This document shows, piece after piece, positions 51,480 through 60,290 of a stretch of 64,000 nt of DNA. Each line of letters opens with the position of its first letter. The first letter of the stretch is position 1. The stretch covers positions 118,758-182,757 of the forward strand of contig UQYG01000004.1 of assembly GCA_900545275.1 (NCBI GenBank), given 5' to 3'. Below the pieces are notes generated by a model. It did no database searches, was not told the DNA's origin, and saw only the letters and a list, made by a program, of their open reading frames with translations. Position numbers and translations under genes: made by a program. This stretch comes from an uncultured Sutterella sp. (lineage in GTDB: Bacteria; Pseudomonadota; Gammaproteobacteria; Burkholderiales; Burkholderiaceae_F).

Positions 51480-51521
51480 GGATGCTTTCGCCCGCCGAGG
51501 ACGAAGGCATCCTTCTTTTTT
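51480..51521 (+). terminator. Terminator-like hairpin between dctP and dctM
   Basis: GGATGCTTTCG / CGAAGGCATCC stem (one G-T pair) followed by TTCTTTTTT. Probably partial, giving more receptor than permease mRNA. Confidence 0.8.
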
Positions 51522-51546
51522 GACCTTCCTACAGCGGATTTCCATC

Positions 51547-52830
51547 ATGGTCATGTTTGTGATCTTCACCGCCGTGCTCGTCTTGATGCTGATCGGCGTC
51601 ACGACGGCCGTCACGATGGGCGGCGTTTCTATCGCCACCTATCTCTGGGCGGGCGGCGACCCGGCACGGCTCTTCCTCGTGGCCCAGCGCATGTACGCGC
51701 AGGTCTCGGGGATCACGCTCATGTCGATTCCCTTCTTCCTCCTCATGGGGAACCTCATGACGGTGGGCGGCGTCAGCAAGAGCCTCTTCGGCTTCGGGCG
51801 CGTCTGCATCGGCCACCGCTCGGGCGGGCTTGCCAACGCCGCCATCGTCGCCTGCATCGTCATGGCCGCCATGTCGGGTTCGGCCGCGGCCTGCGCGGCC
51901 GGGATCGGCATGATCGCCATCGCCGAAATGACGAAGTCCGGCTACGAGCGGTCGTTCAGCTGCGCGACGATCGCCGCGGGCGGCGCCCTCGGTCCGATCA
52001 TTCCGCCGAGCATCACGCTCATTCTCTACGCGGGCCTCACGCAGACGAGCGTGAACGCCCTCTTTGCGGCGGGCGCGGTTCCGGGCGTTCTCCTCGGGAT
52101 CCTCTTCATGTTCTGGTCCTCCTACGTTTCGCACCGCCGCGGCTACGCCGTGACGGCCCGCGCGGGCTGGCGCGAACGCTGGGACGCCTTCCGCGAGGCC
52201 TTCTTCTCGCTTCTCACCCCGGTGATCGTGATCGGCGGCATGTTCGCGGGTCTCTTCACCGCGACGGAAGCGGCCGCGGTCGCGTCGCTCTACGTGGCGA
52301 TCCTCGGGTTCTTCGTCTTCAAGACCCTCTCCCTCAAGGATCTTCCCAAGATCCTCTGGGACACGGTCGAGCAGACCGCCAAGGTGATGTTCATCATCGC
52401 CACGGCCGGGTTCTTCCAGTACGTGCTCCTCTACACGCGCATTCCGCAACAGACGATCGCCTTCATGACGACCACCTTCTCGTCGGCGTTGCCCGTTCTC
52501 ATGCTCATCATCGCGATCCTCGTCATCATGGGGTGCTTCCTCGAAGGGACGGCGATCCTCCTCATTACGGTGCCGATCTTCGTGCCCCTCATGAAGAGCT
52601 TCGGCTTCGACATCGTGCAGCTCGGGATCGTCATGTGCATCGCGCTCGCCGTGGGCGTCTTGACGCCGCCCGTCGGGCTCAATCTCTACGTGATGTCCTC
52701 GATCACGGGAGAAAAGGTGATGAACATCGCCAAGGACGCCTTGGGCTACGTCGCCATCATGATTCTCATGGCCGTGGCGGTCGCGCTCATTCCCGACCTC
52801 TCGCTCGCCTTCTCGCGCCTCGTGTCCTGA
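51547..52830 (+). CDS. TRAP transporter large permease (DctM family)
   Basis: 427 residues from ATG 51547. A TTG at 51520 lies inside the T-tract of the preceding hairpin, so this start is preferred. About 12 membrane helices with DctM signatures (MSIPFFLLMGNLM, GSAAACAAGIGMIAI, GGALGPIIPPSITLILYAG, CIALAVGVLTPPVGLNLYV). Catalyses sodium-coupled transport. Confidence 0.9.
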   Translation: MVMFVIFTAVLVLMLIGVTTAVTMGGVSIATYLWAGGDPARLFLVAQRMYAQVSGITLMSIPFFLLMGNLMTVGGVSKSLFGFGRVCIGHRSGGLANAAIVACIVMAAMSGSAAACAAGIGMIAIAEMTKSGYERSFSCATIAAGGALGPIIPPSITLILYAGLTQTSVNALFAAGAVPGVLLGILFMFWSSYVSHRRGYAVTARAGWRERWDAFREAFFSLLTPVIVIGGMFAGLFTATEAAAVASLYVAILGFFVFKTLSLKDLPKILWDTVEQTAKVMFIIATAGFFQYVLLYTRIPQQTIAFMTTTFSSALPVLMLIIAILVIMGCFLEGTAILLITVPIFVPLMKSFGFDIVQLGIVMCIALAVGVLTPPVGLNLYVMSSITGEKVMNIAKDALGYVAIMILMAVAVALIPDLSLAFSRLVS

Positions 52831-52843
52831 CGGAGTATCGAAC

Positions 52844-53338
52844 ATGTCCTCTTTGCTTTCTCTCCTTCGCTCCGGCGACGAACTTCTCAGCCGCGTCGTG
52901 CGCGCGATCTGCGTCGTCGCCATGGCGTCGATCTTCATCATGTTCATCCTGAACGTCTTCGTGCGGTTCGTGCCGATCTACAACTTCACGCAGACGGACG
53001 ACTGGATTCAGTTCGCGCTCGTCTGGATGATCTTCCTGGGTGCCCAGGAACTCGTGCGCACGCGCAACCACTTCGTCGTGGACCTCTTCACGGACCGCCT
53101 GCGCGACCGTCTCTCGGGACGGATTCTTCGCGTCATCGTCTGCGCGATCGAACTCGCCACCTACGCCGTCATCTGTTGGTACGGCTGGATCTGGGTGATG
53201 CGCTCGAACGCCACCATGCAGTCGATCCCCTGGATGGAGGTGCGCTACATGTACGCCGCCATCCCCGTGAGCGCGGGCTTCATGACGCTCTACGGCGTGC
53301 GGGACCTCCTCGAGGCCCTGCGCCGTCTGCACGGATAA
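52844..53338 (+). CDS. TRAP transporter small permease (DctQ family)
   Basis: 164 residues with four membrane helices (AICVVAMASIFIMFILNVFVR and others), the DctQ size and topology, and the conserved DDWIQFALVWMIFLGAQELVR region. The gene order P-M-Q is less common than P-Q-M. Thirteen bp after DctM. Confidence 0.88.
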   Translation: MSSLLSLLRSGDELLSRVVRAICVVAMASIFIMFILNVFVRFVPIYNFTQTDDWIQFALVWMIFLGAQELVRTRNHFVVDLFTDRLRDRLSGRILRVIVCAIELATYAVICWYGWIWVMRSNATMQSIPWMEVRYMYAAIPVSAGFMTLYGVRDLLEALRRLHG

Positions 53339-53358
53339 GAAGTCGCCCGCGCCCCTCC

Positions 53359-53382
53359 AAGCCGCCTTCGGGCGGCTTTTTT
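53359..53382 (+). terminator. Rho-independent terminator of the TRAP operon
   Basis: AAGCCGCC-TTCG-GGCGGCTT followed by further T, ending TTTTTT. Confidence 0.93.
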
Positions 53383-53802
53383 GCGTCTTGTCTTTGCGCG
53401 CCACGCCCGGAGCGGGTCGGATGTCCCCAAAACCGCTCTTTCCCGCCCTTCCGGGTCCCGAACAAATCTCCCGCGGCGGGAATGTTCATGGGTAAGACAA
53501 AAGTCTTACATAAGACCCTTTTACGGAACCGTCGTTCCCCGATCATGCGCGCAACAACACGAAAAGAGCATTGATGTCAACGTGTTGAAGTGAACAGTAA
53601 CGATTTTCTCTCATACGGGAAAATGTTTCCGGAATGATTTTTCATTTTTCTGCGTTGTCAACGTAAGAAAAATCCCTATGGAGAGCCTTTTGCGAAATGA
53701 GTTTACGAAATGTAAACTACACATTGAGGTCTTGGAGCAAAAGCAAATGCAATAGGTGCCTTTACGCCAAGCCGGAAAAAACAAAACACAACGGGAGGCT
53801 TT
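53383..53802. other. Long non-coding leader of the dicarboxylate symporter with several repeats
   Basis: 420 bp without a gene. Contains GTAAGAC-AAAA-GTCTTAC (53492-53509), TGTCAACGT at 53575-53583 and again at 53656-53664 (81 bp apart), and an inverted repeat with seven-bp arms at 53700-53718. The last 250 bp are AT-rich, as expected for a strongly regulated promoter. Confidence 0.5.
53700..53718. promoter_or_regulatory. Operator-like palindrome upstream of the dicarboxylate symporter
   Basis: AGTTTAC-GAAAT-GTAAACT, 19 bp, about 84 bp before the start codon. A dimeric repressor such as a GntR-type protein would fit; the regulator is unknown. Confidence 0.5.
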
Positions 53803-55038
53803 ATGTCATCCAAGAAACCCAAGATCAGTCTGGCTTGGCAGATGATGATCGGTCTAGCGCTCGGCGTCGTGGTCGGCGCGCTCGTGGAACAGGAAACCGC
53901 GAAAACTTTCCTTCAGCCGTTGGGCGACCTCTTCATTCGCCTGATCCGCATGGTCGTGGTGCCGTTGGTGCTCGCCACCATCATTGCCGGCGCCGCCGGC
54001 ATTTCGGACACCTCGAAGCTCGGCCGCGTCGCCACCAAGACGCTGATCTGCTACGCCCTCACGACGGCCGTCGCCGTTTCGATGGGCCTTATCTTTGCGA
54101 GCTTCATCCAGCCGGGCGTCGGCCTTGACCTCTCGACCGAAGGTCTCGCCGCCAAGGCCGTCGAAGCGCCGCCGCTCACGCAGACGCTCCTGAACATCGT
54201 CCCGATCAACCCGATGCAGGCCATGTCCGAAGGCCAGATGCTGCAGATCATCTTCTTTGCGGTGATCTTCGGCTTCGGTCTCTCCGCCCTCGGCGAACGC
54301 GGCAAGCCCGTGCTCAACTTCTTCGAACTCGTCGGCGACACGATGATCCGCGTCACGCACATCGTGATGCTCTACGCCCCGATCGGCGTGTTCGGCTTGA
54401 TCGCCTACACGGTGAGCCGTCACGGTCTCGGCGTCCTCCTGCCGCTCTTCCAGCTCATCCTCTCGTCCTTCCTCGCGACGGCCTTCTTCGTCATCGTGCT
54501 CCTCGTGCCGCTCGTGCGCGTCGTCACGGGCATCCCGATGATGACCTTCTACAAGGGCATCTTCGAACCGTGGCTCGTCGCCTTCACGACCTGCTCTTCG
54601 GCCGCGGCTCTGCCGGCGAACCTCAACGCCGCCCGCCGTCTCGGCTCCACGAAGGCCGTGGCTTCCTTCTCGATTCCGCTCGGCAACACGATCAACATGA
54701 ACGGCACGGCCATTTACATGGGCGTCTGCTCGATCTTCGCCGCGGAAGTCTACGGGCTTGACCTGACGATGGCCGACCAGCTCACGATCGTTCTGATGGG
54801 CGTTCTCGCCGCCGTCGGCACGGCCGGCGTCCCCGGTGCGGGCCTCATCATGACGACGGTGGTCTTCACGCAGGTCGGCATCCCGCTCGAAGCGGTGGCC
54901 CTCATTGCAGGCGTCGACCGTATTCTCGACATGATCCGTACGTCCATCAACGTGGTCGGCGACGTGGCCTCGGCCGTCATCGTCACGCGTCTTGAGGGCG
55001 ACCTCGGAAGCGAACCCTACGTCGAAGGCGAAGCCTAA
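53803..55038 (+). CDS. Dicarboxylate/amino acid:cation symporter (DAACS, GltP/DctA-type)
   Basis: 411 residues, GGGAGG before the ATG. Eight membrane helices plus re-entrant loops; signatures TTCSSAAALPANLNAARR (Ser-rich loop), IPLGNTINMNGTAIYMG and the C-terminal RTSINVVGDVASAVIV with the Arg and Asn/Asp that bind acidic substrates. Takes up C4-dicarboxylates or glutamate/aspartate with sodium or protons. The substrates would also feed fumarate-type respiration. Confidence 0.93.
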   Translation: MSSKKPKISLAWQMMIGLALGVVVGALVEQETAKTFLQPLGDLFIRLIRMVVVPLVLATIIAGAAGISDTSKLGRVATKTLICYALTTAVAVSMGLIFASFIQPGVGLDLSTEGLAAKAVEAPPLTQTLLNIVPINPMQAMSEGQMLQIIFFAVIFGFGLSALGERGKPVLNFFELVGDTMIRVTHIVMLYAPIGVFGLIAYTVSRHGLGVLLPLFQLILSSFLATAFFVIVLLVPLVRVVTGIPMMTFYKGIFEPWLVAFTTCSSAAALPANLNAARRLGSTKAVASFSIPLGNTINMNGTAIYMGVCSIFAAEVYGLDLTMADQLTIVLMGVLAAVGTAGVPGAGLIMTTVVFTQVGIPLEAVALIAGVDRILDMIRTSINVVGDVASAVIVTRLEGDLGSEPYVEGEA

Positions 55039-55089
55039 ACGCCTTCTCCTCGGAGCGCCCCGTCCCCGGGCGCTCCGGTCGAATACAAG

Positions 55090-55121
55090 AAAGGGAGCGT
55101 ACCAAGAGACGCTCCCTTTTC
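55090..55121 (+). terminator. Terminator after the symporter
   Basis: AAAGGGAGCGT / ACGCTCCCTTTT stem followed by CG and further T. A GC hairpin (GGAGCGCCC / GGGCGCTCC, 55052-55076) precedes it. The rest of 55122-55333 shows no gene. Confidence 0.85.
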
Positions 55122-55333
55122 GTTTGTTCTTCGTTTTTCCTCAGCGAAGCCGCCGACCCACCGCGCCCTTTCCCGGGAAGGCGGGCAACGCGCGCGTCCG
55201 CGAGAAAACGTCCTCGCAGTCCGCCGAGCCGTCGCGTACGAGTGAGGAAGGTCGATTTTCCGACCTTCTGGCATCCCCGAGTGCATCAATCGGCGCCCCG
55301 GCTCCGAAAAGACTCTCTTCAGCCGGGACCGGT

Positions 55334-56194
55334 TTACGGTTGCCCGGCCGCCTTTTCCTTCGTCTCGCGAAGGAGTTCCGCAAGGCGCAGATACTGCGGC
55401 GTGTCAGGACTCGACTTGGCGAGCATCGATTCGAGATAGGGAACCGCCCCCTTCCAGTCTTCGGCCGTAAGCATCACGATCGCCGCCATTTCTAGGGTGC
55501 GCGGGCTTTCGGGATCGACGCCCAGGGCCTTCCTCACGAGCTCCTTCGCTTCCGGAAAGGCGGAGCGCTCGTTCAGGGTCAGAATCGTCGCGGTGAGTTC
55601 GAGCATGACTTCGGGATCGGCCGCAACCTTTTCGTTGAGGGAACGCCCCTTGCGGTAGGCGTCGAGCGCCGTGCGGTAGTCCTCCTGCTCGACGCTGCGG
55701 CGCGCAAGCAGCACCCAGGCGCGGGCATCCTTTTCGTTCACCTTCAGGTATTCGCGGATCTGTTCCACATCCCGGGCTTCGCCCTGAAAGACCTGTTGAT
55801 CCTTGACGAGGAGCATCACTTCCGGAGCGCCGAGCAGCTGATAGCACATGACGGGGACGCACACCATCAGCGCGACGACGCCAATCACCGCGTTTCGCAG
55901 CGATACGGGCGCAACGCGGCTCTTCGTCGTCTCGGTTTCCCTCATTTCCTCGACGGCGCGGCGCTCAAGATCTTCCCGAAGCGAGCGGTAGGCCTCTTCC
56001 GTATGGAGTCCCTGGGCGAATTCGGCTTCCAGGCGCTCGGCCTCTTCCCGGAGGGACTTTTGCAAAAAGGCCGCGTGTTCGTCTTCCTGCTCATCGCCCG
56101 AGTGCACGCCCCGAAGGAAAGTCGGCAATATCGCCGCGATCGCCGCCGCGAGCATGACGCCGAAAACGACATAAAGCAAAACGGTATCTGTCAT
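55334..56194 (-). CDS. CcmI/CycH (NrfG-like) cytochrome c assembly TPR protein
   Basis: 286 residues. Membrane helix about 7-27, a cytoplasmic segment with the CcmI-like pattern LQKSLREEAERLEAEFAQGLHTEEAYRSLREDLERR (cited by position about 45-80), a second helix (VIGVVALMVCVPVMCYQLLG, about 105-124) and a periplasmic TPR region of about 150 residues. It presents apocytochrome c to the haem lyase. Directly downstream of the octahaem reductase gene, whose CxxCK site in related systems needs a dedicated NrfEFG-type lyase. CcmI versus NrfG cannot be separated by sequence here. Confidence 0.8.
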   Translation of the reverse strand: MTDTVLLYVVFGVMLAAAIAAILPTFLRGVHSGDEQEDEHAAFLQKSLREEAERLEAEFAQGLHTEEAYRSLREDLERRAVEEMRETETTKSRVAPVSLRNAVIGVVALMVCVPVMCYQLLGAPEVMLLVKDQQVFQGEARDVEQIREYLKVNEKDARAWVLLARRSVEQEDYRTALDAYRKGRSLNEKVAADPEVMLELTATILTLNERSAFPEAKELVRKALGVDPESPRTLEMAAIVMLTAEDWKGAVPYLESMLAKSSPDTPQYLRLAELLRETKEKAAGQP

Positions 56195-56262
56195 GTGTTT
56201 GGATTTTTATGAAATGCCGGCAGACCGCTCATCTTAGCAGAGTCGGGATACGAACCCGCAGA

Positions 56263-56297
56263 AAAGAACGTCCCGTGGGAATCGCTTCGCACGGGAC
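56263..56297 (-). terminator. Terminator after the octahaem reductase
   Basis: GTCCCGTG / CACGGGAC stem; on the reverse strand GTTCTTTTCTG follows. A second hairpin lies at about 56300-56325. Confidence 0.75.
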
Positions 56298-56348
56298 GGG
56301 GGCTTCGCTTTCCGAAGCGTCCTCAACGGACGCTTCGGCGGAAGGCGG

Positions 56349-57962
56349 TTACTTCTTCTGGTTCACTTCCTTCGTGGCGGCGCGCAGAAGGTTCGTGGCC
56401 TTCAGAGCGGCGTCGGCGCACTTCGAGAGCGAACGGACCGCCATGTCGGGATTGTGGAACCAGGCGCCGTTCACGGCCGTCCAGTATTCCCAATTGATGT
56501 GGGCCGTGGCGTGGAGCTTGCGGGCTTCGGCAAGCTTTTCTTCCGGCACGTTCATGGCGATGGCGAGTTCGAACGCATTGAACATGTCGTTCATGCGGGA
56601 TTCGGCTTCACGGAGCTTACCCGTGTAGTAACCGTGCATCGCGTCGATCGCAGCGTTCATCTGCTTTTCCGTCTTGTCGGTGTGGCAGGTCAAGCAGGTT
56701 TCCTTGATGTAGTGACGCGGCGACGTGGCCCAGTGGTTCGTGTAGGTCGTGCCGTCGGCCTTCTTCACCTTGGGCATGTGGCAGGAAGCGCAGGTGGCGC
56801 CCGCCTTGTCGTGCTTCGAACCGAAGTAGGTTTCGGCGTCGGGATGCTGCAGCTTCACGAGCTGGGCGCCCGTCAACGGGTGCTTGAAGTCGCGGTAGCC
56901 GACCTTGTCGTAGTAGGCTTCGATGTCGTCGGCGTTGACCCACGGGAAGAGGTTCGTGAGACGGCTCCCCATGCCGATGGCCTTGCCCGTGCCGGCTTCC
57001 TGACCCGGGTTGCAGACGTATTCGACGTGGCACTGAGCGCACATCAGACGGCTGTCGGCGCGGTCCATCGTGGCGATTTTGCGGGTGAAGCCGCGAACGC
57101 CGGCGTCCTTGACCGTGAGCTTGGCGGGATTGGCGGCGTGATCACGATAGACGTTCGGACCGTCCTTGCGTTCCATCGCGTCGATGAGCGCGTCGCGCAT
57201 CACGCGCGGCTGAGCGGTGTGCGGATCGTGGCAGAAGTTGCAGTTGATGCCGTGGTTGACGGAGCGGACCACGTCGACGGCGTTCGAGCCGCGGTGGAAC
57301 TTGGCGCCGTCGACCTTGTCGCCCATGTAGGCCCAGTCGAGCATCAGGTCGGTCGACTTGCAGGTCCAGCACACGGCGTTGCCCGCGGCGGCGGTACCCG
57401 GCTTAAAGGGCTTGTGTTCGTTGGATTCGGGATGCGTGTCCTTCAGGACGTCCCAAACCTTGTAGGACTTGCCGCCTTCGAGCGTCGTGTAGAGCCAGCC
57501 TTCCTTCGGTTCGAAACGGCCGCCGAAGGCGCGGTCGACGATGAACTGGTCGATCGCCATGAAGGTGTGGGCGCGCGGAAGGTCGTGTTCCTTAGTGAAG
57601 CCGTGCGTACCCATGGCGCGGTCAAAGAAGGGATCGGGCGCGGGACCCGCGGCGTCCTTCTTCGACTGACGGGCCGGACGGTCGCTCGTCGCAAAGAGGG
57701 ATTTGTACTGATCGGTATGGCAGGCGCCGCAGGCGGCCGGGTCAAAGTTGACCGTCGGGCGCGTCTTCATGTTGGCGAGGTGCTGATCCAGACCCGTGTG
57801 GCAGGTCGAGCAGGCGACGTCCTTGTGCGCCGCACCGGCGTGATCCTTGGCGATCGTGCCGTGGCAGGAAGTGCACTTTGTGAGGTCGGCGGCCGAAGCG
57901 GACATTGCGAAGCCGAGGCCGATGGCCGCGAGCATGAGCGGCAGAGGGGAATGTCGGAACAT
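56349..57962 (-). CDS. Octahaem cytochrome c nitrite reductase (ONR, TvNiR-type)
   Basis: 537 residues with signal peptide (to about MSASAADL) and GGGAGA upstream. Haem sites: CxxCH at 30, 51 and 78 (the three extra N-terminal haems of ONR), CWTCK at 198-202 (catalytic haem with Lys ligand), CxxCH at 241, 308, 391 and 423. Active-site residues seen: Tyr315 in CAQCHVEYVC, with Cys317 two residues later, and Gln372-His373 in LQHPDAE. In Thioalkalivibrio TvNiR the catalytic Tyr is cross-linked to the Cys at +2, so the same bond is plausible here. It would reduce nitrite to ammonia, and possibly sulfite or hydroxylamine. Commonly annotated simply as NrfA, but NrfA has five haems. Confidence 0.9.
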   Translation of the reverse strand: MFRHSPLPLMLAAIGLGFAMSASAADLTKCTSCHGTIAKDHAGAAHKDVACSTCHTGLDQHLANMKTRPTVNFDPAACGACHTDQYKSLFATSDRPARQSKKDAAGPAPDPFFDRAMGTHGFTKEHDLPRAHTFMAIDQFIVDRAFGGRFEPKEGWLYTTLEGGKSYKVWDVLKDTHPESNEHKPFKPGTAAAGNAVCWTCKSTDLMLDWAYMGDKVDGAKFHRGSNAVDVVRSVNHGINCNFCHDPHTAQPRVMRDALIDAMERKDGPNVYRDHAANPAKLTVKDAGVRGFTRKIATMDRADSRLMCAQCHVEYVCNPGQEAGTGKAIGMGSRLTNLFPWVNADDIEAYYDKVGYRDFKHPLTGAQLVKLQHPDAETYFGSKHDKAGATCASCHMPKVKKADGTTYTNHWATSPRHYIKETCLTCHTDKTEKQMNAAIDAMHGYYTGKLREAESRMNDMFNAFELAIAMNVPEEKLAEARKLHATAHINWEYWTAVNGAWFHNPDMAVRSLSKCADAALKATNLLRAATKEVNQKK

Positions 57963-58026
57963 GGTTGGGGTCTCCCTTGTAATAGGTTGTCGGAGCCGAT
58001 CGCGTGCCGGCTTACCGAACGATTAA

Positions 58027-58055
58027 ATTCTATGGTAAAACCCCGCCTCTTCCAA
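58027..58055 (-). promoter_or_regulatory. Promoter of the octahaem reductase gene
   Basis: On the reverse strand TTGGAA (-35, 58055-58050), 17-base spacer, TAGAAT (-10, 58032-58027), about 65 bp before the start codon. The TTAATCGAAC / TTTAATCGTTC direct repeats flank it and may be regulatory. Confidence 0.5.
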
Positions 58056-58189
58056 AACGATTTCTTTAAGGTTCGATTAAGAGAAAACCCGAACCCCTGG
58101 TCCTCTCTGCGCCTCCCGCAGCAAAAAGATCCTTCTTTTCCCCGGAAGCGGCCTTTGAGAATTGTTTTTCCCTTTCCAAAAAATAGAAA

Positions 58190-58235
58190 AAACCGATCGA
58201 CGCAAGGTCCCCGCGGGCGGGGACGCGCCGACCGG
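58190..58235 (-). terminator. Terminator of the alanine symporter gene
   Basis: GC-rich hairpin with inner GTCCCC / GGGGAC pairing and outer CCGATCG...GACCGG arms, followed on the reverse strand by TTTTTTC. Confidence 0.7.
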
Positions 58236-58257
58236 CTTTATCGGAAAGCGGAGCGCA

Positions 58258-59694
58258 TCAATCCTGCGCGATTTCCTCCTCCTTGCGGCGGGGCCAGGCG
58301 AGGATGCCCTTCTGCGAAGGAAGCACCTTCGGATCGAATTCGGGTGCACGGATGCCGCGGGCCTTCTGGTCAAAGTAGTCCTTGAGCGCCGCAAAGGCGA
58401 AGCGTCCCAAAAGGAAGATCGCCACGAGGTTCGTGAGCGCCATGAGCGCCATGAAGAGGTCGGCGAGGTTCCAGACAAGTCCGAGGCTTGCGACCGAGCC
58501 GAAGTAGACCATTCCGACCACCATGAGGCGGTAGAGCCAGACGGCCCAGGGGCGGCGCGAGATGAAGTCCATGTTGACTTCGGCGTAGAAGTAGTTGCCG
58601 ATCACGCTCGAGAAGGCGAAGAAAAGAACGAGGACCGACATGAAGGTGTTCGTCCACGTGCCGAGCTGCGTCGTGAGCGCATGCTGCGCGAGTTCGATCC
58701 CGGTCAAGCCGGTCGTCTCCCACCCCGGCGTCAAGAGCACGATCATGGCCGAGGAAGTGCACACGAGCATCGTGTCGACGTAAACGCCGAGCGACTGCAC
58801 GAGGCCCTGCTTCACCGGGTGCGAGGCGTCGGCCGTGGCGGCCGCGTTCGGGACCGAGCCCATGCCGGCCTCGTTCGAGAAGAGCCCGCGCTTGACGCCC
58901 GTCATGAGGGCGGCCGCGAAACCCGCGCCCAACACGGCGTCGAAGTCGAAGGCGCAGCGCACGATCGTGACGATCACTTCGGGGACCATCGTGATGTTGA
59001 GGACCGTGATCGCGAGGGCGACGAGGAGATACGCCCCCGCCATGAAGGGAACCATGACGGCCACGACCTTCGCGATGCGGGTGACGCCGCCGCATATGAC
59101 GAGCGCCGTCAAGGCGGCCACCGTAATCCCGACGCCCTCGGCAGAGAGATAGTCGCCGTAGGAGGTCATGAGCGAAAGCGCGATCGTGTTGGCCTGCACC
59201 GAATTGAAGATGAGACCGTAAGTGACGGCGAGAATGACGGCGAAAAAAGACGCGAAGAAACGGCTTCCGAGCGCGTTGCCGATGTAGTAGGCGGGACCGC
59301 CCACGAAGCCGCCGCCCTTTTTCGGAGCCTTGTAGATCTGCGCGAGGGTCGATTCGATGAAGCCCGTGGCCGAACCGATCGTCGCGATCACCCACATCCA
59401 GAAGACGGCGCCCGGGCCCCCCATCACGACAGCGATGGCGATCCCGGCGATGTTGCCCACGCCCACGCGCGAAGCGGTCGAAACGCAGAAGGCCTGGAAG
59501 GTCGAGATGTGTCCCTTGCGGGGCGCCGCACCCGCGCCTTCCGTGAGGAGCGCGAGCATTTCGGGAAGACGGCGGATCTGCACGAACCCCGTGCGAAGGG
59601 TGAACCACAGGCCGATGCCGACCAACATCACGATCACGATGTTGGTCCACAGGAAGTCGTTGACGACGGTGATGAGTTGATTGAGCCAATCCAC
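58258..59694 (-). CDS. Alanine/glycine:cation symporter (AGCS family)
   Basis: 478 residues from GTG 59694. About 11 membrane helices. AGCS signatures: STFQAFCVSTASRVGVGNIAGIA, GGPGAVFWMWVIATIGSATGF and RGLFSNEAGMGSVPNAAATA (landmarks). Imports alanine or glycine with sodium. No glycine riboswitch is evident in the leader, but a hairpin with a T-rich tail lies about 35-70 bp upstream of the start. Confidence 0.92.
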   Translation of the reverse strand: MDWLNQLITVVNDFLWTNIVIVMLVGIGLWFTLRTGFVQIRRLPEMLALLTEGAGAAPRKGHISTFQAFCVSTASRVGVGNIAGIAIAVVMGGPGAVFWMWVIATIGSATGFIESTLAQIYKAPKKGGGFVGGPAYYIGNALGSRFFASFFAVILAVTYGLIFNSVQANTIALSLMTSYGDYLSAEGVGITVAALTALVICGGVTRIAKVVAVMVPFMAGAYLLVALAITVLNITMVPEVIVTIVRCAFDFDAVLGAGFAAALMTGVKRGLFSNEAGMGSVPNAAATADASHPVKQGLVQSLGVYVDTMLVCTSSAMIVLLTPGWETTGLTGIELAQHALTTQLGTWTNTFMSVLVLFFAFSSVIGNYFYAEVNMDFISRRPWAVWLYRLMVVGMVYFGSVASLGLVWNLADLFMALMALTNLVAIFLLGRFAFAALKDYFDQKARGIRAPEFDPKVLPSQKGILAWPRRKEEEIAQD

Positions 59695-59728
59695 GGCGGG
59701 ACTCCGAAGTTGAGGGTTTGGAGAAAAC

Positions 59729-59765
59729 GAAAACGGTCCCGGAACGTCCGAGACCGAGCGTTTTG
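59729..59765 (-). promoter_or_regulatory. Leader hairpin of the alanine symporter gene
   Basis: GGTCCCGGA-ACG-TCCGAGACC core (one mismatch) with flanking AAAACG / CGTTTT. On the gene's strand it is followed by GTTTTCGTTTTCTCC, which resembles an intrinsic terminator placed in the leader. Confidence 0.4.
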
Positions 59766-60290
59766 CTTTTGTATTGGGGATCAGGGGATTTTACCGTCCA
59801 AAACGCAGTTGTTGGAAAAAAACGGTTCGGTTTTCTCGTCGGGCCGCAGAGACGACTTCCCGTCTTGCCACGTCTGCGCGCGATCAGGACGACACCGGCC
59901 GTCTCCCGACCGGGTCCTCGGCGGCTTCCATTTTGGTGGCGGCAAGAACCGGCGCTGCACGCTCACCGCGGATCCCCTCGCCTGGGCGGACTACGGATTT
60001 TGGCGTCGATCGGACAGCCGGAGAACCGAAGGAACGGCACCGAGCTTCGATGCGGACGGGACGCTCTGCGACTTGCATCTTCTCTCGCTCTGCGCCCGTG
60101 CGGCCGTATCCGCGAAACTTACGGGCGGCATGACGGCCGAAACGAACTTTCTCGCCACCCGGCGGCGTGATGCGTTCGACGCAAGCTTGCGAACCGAAGC
60201 GTCCTTCCGAGTACGGCGACTTTGACTTTTCGTCCGGCACCGGGTTCTCCGGAAAGGGCGCCCGCCCTCGGGCGCGCCCCGTGCTGATTT
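59766..60290. other. About 525 bp with no recognisable gene
   Basis: Open frames exist on both strands, but none shows a family motif, a ribosome-binding site or a plausible start; they look like GC-rich chance frames. A decayed gene is possible. Confidence 0.4.

Noticed and set aside
56230..56262. T-arm-like sequence (GGGTTCGTATCCC on the reverse strand)
   Set aside because: No acceptor, D or anticodon arms can be paired around it; at most a tRNA remnant.
56349..57962. Annotation as classical five-haem NrfA
   Set aside because: Eight haem motifs, with three before CxxCK, fit octahaem nitrite reductase instead.
59695..59880. Possible glycine riboswitch before the alanine symporter
   Set aside because: The conserved glycine-aptamer core sequences are not visible; only a simple hairpin is present.
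59718..60225. Possible genes in the 59.7-60.3 kb gap
   Set aside because: Frames on both strands lack starts with ribosome-binding sites and any recognisable motif.
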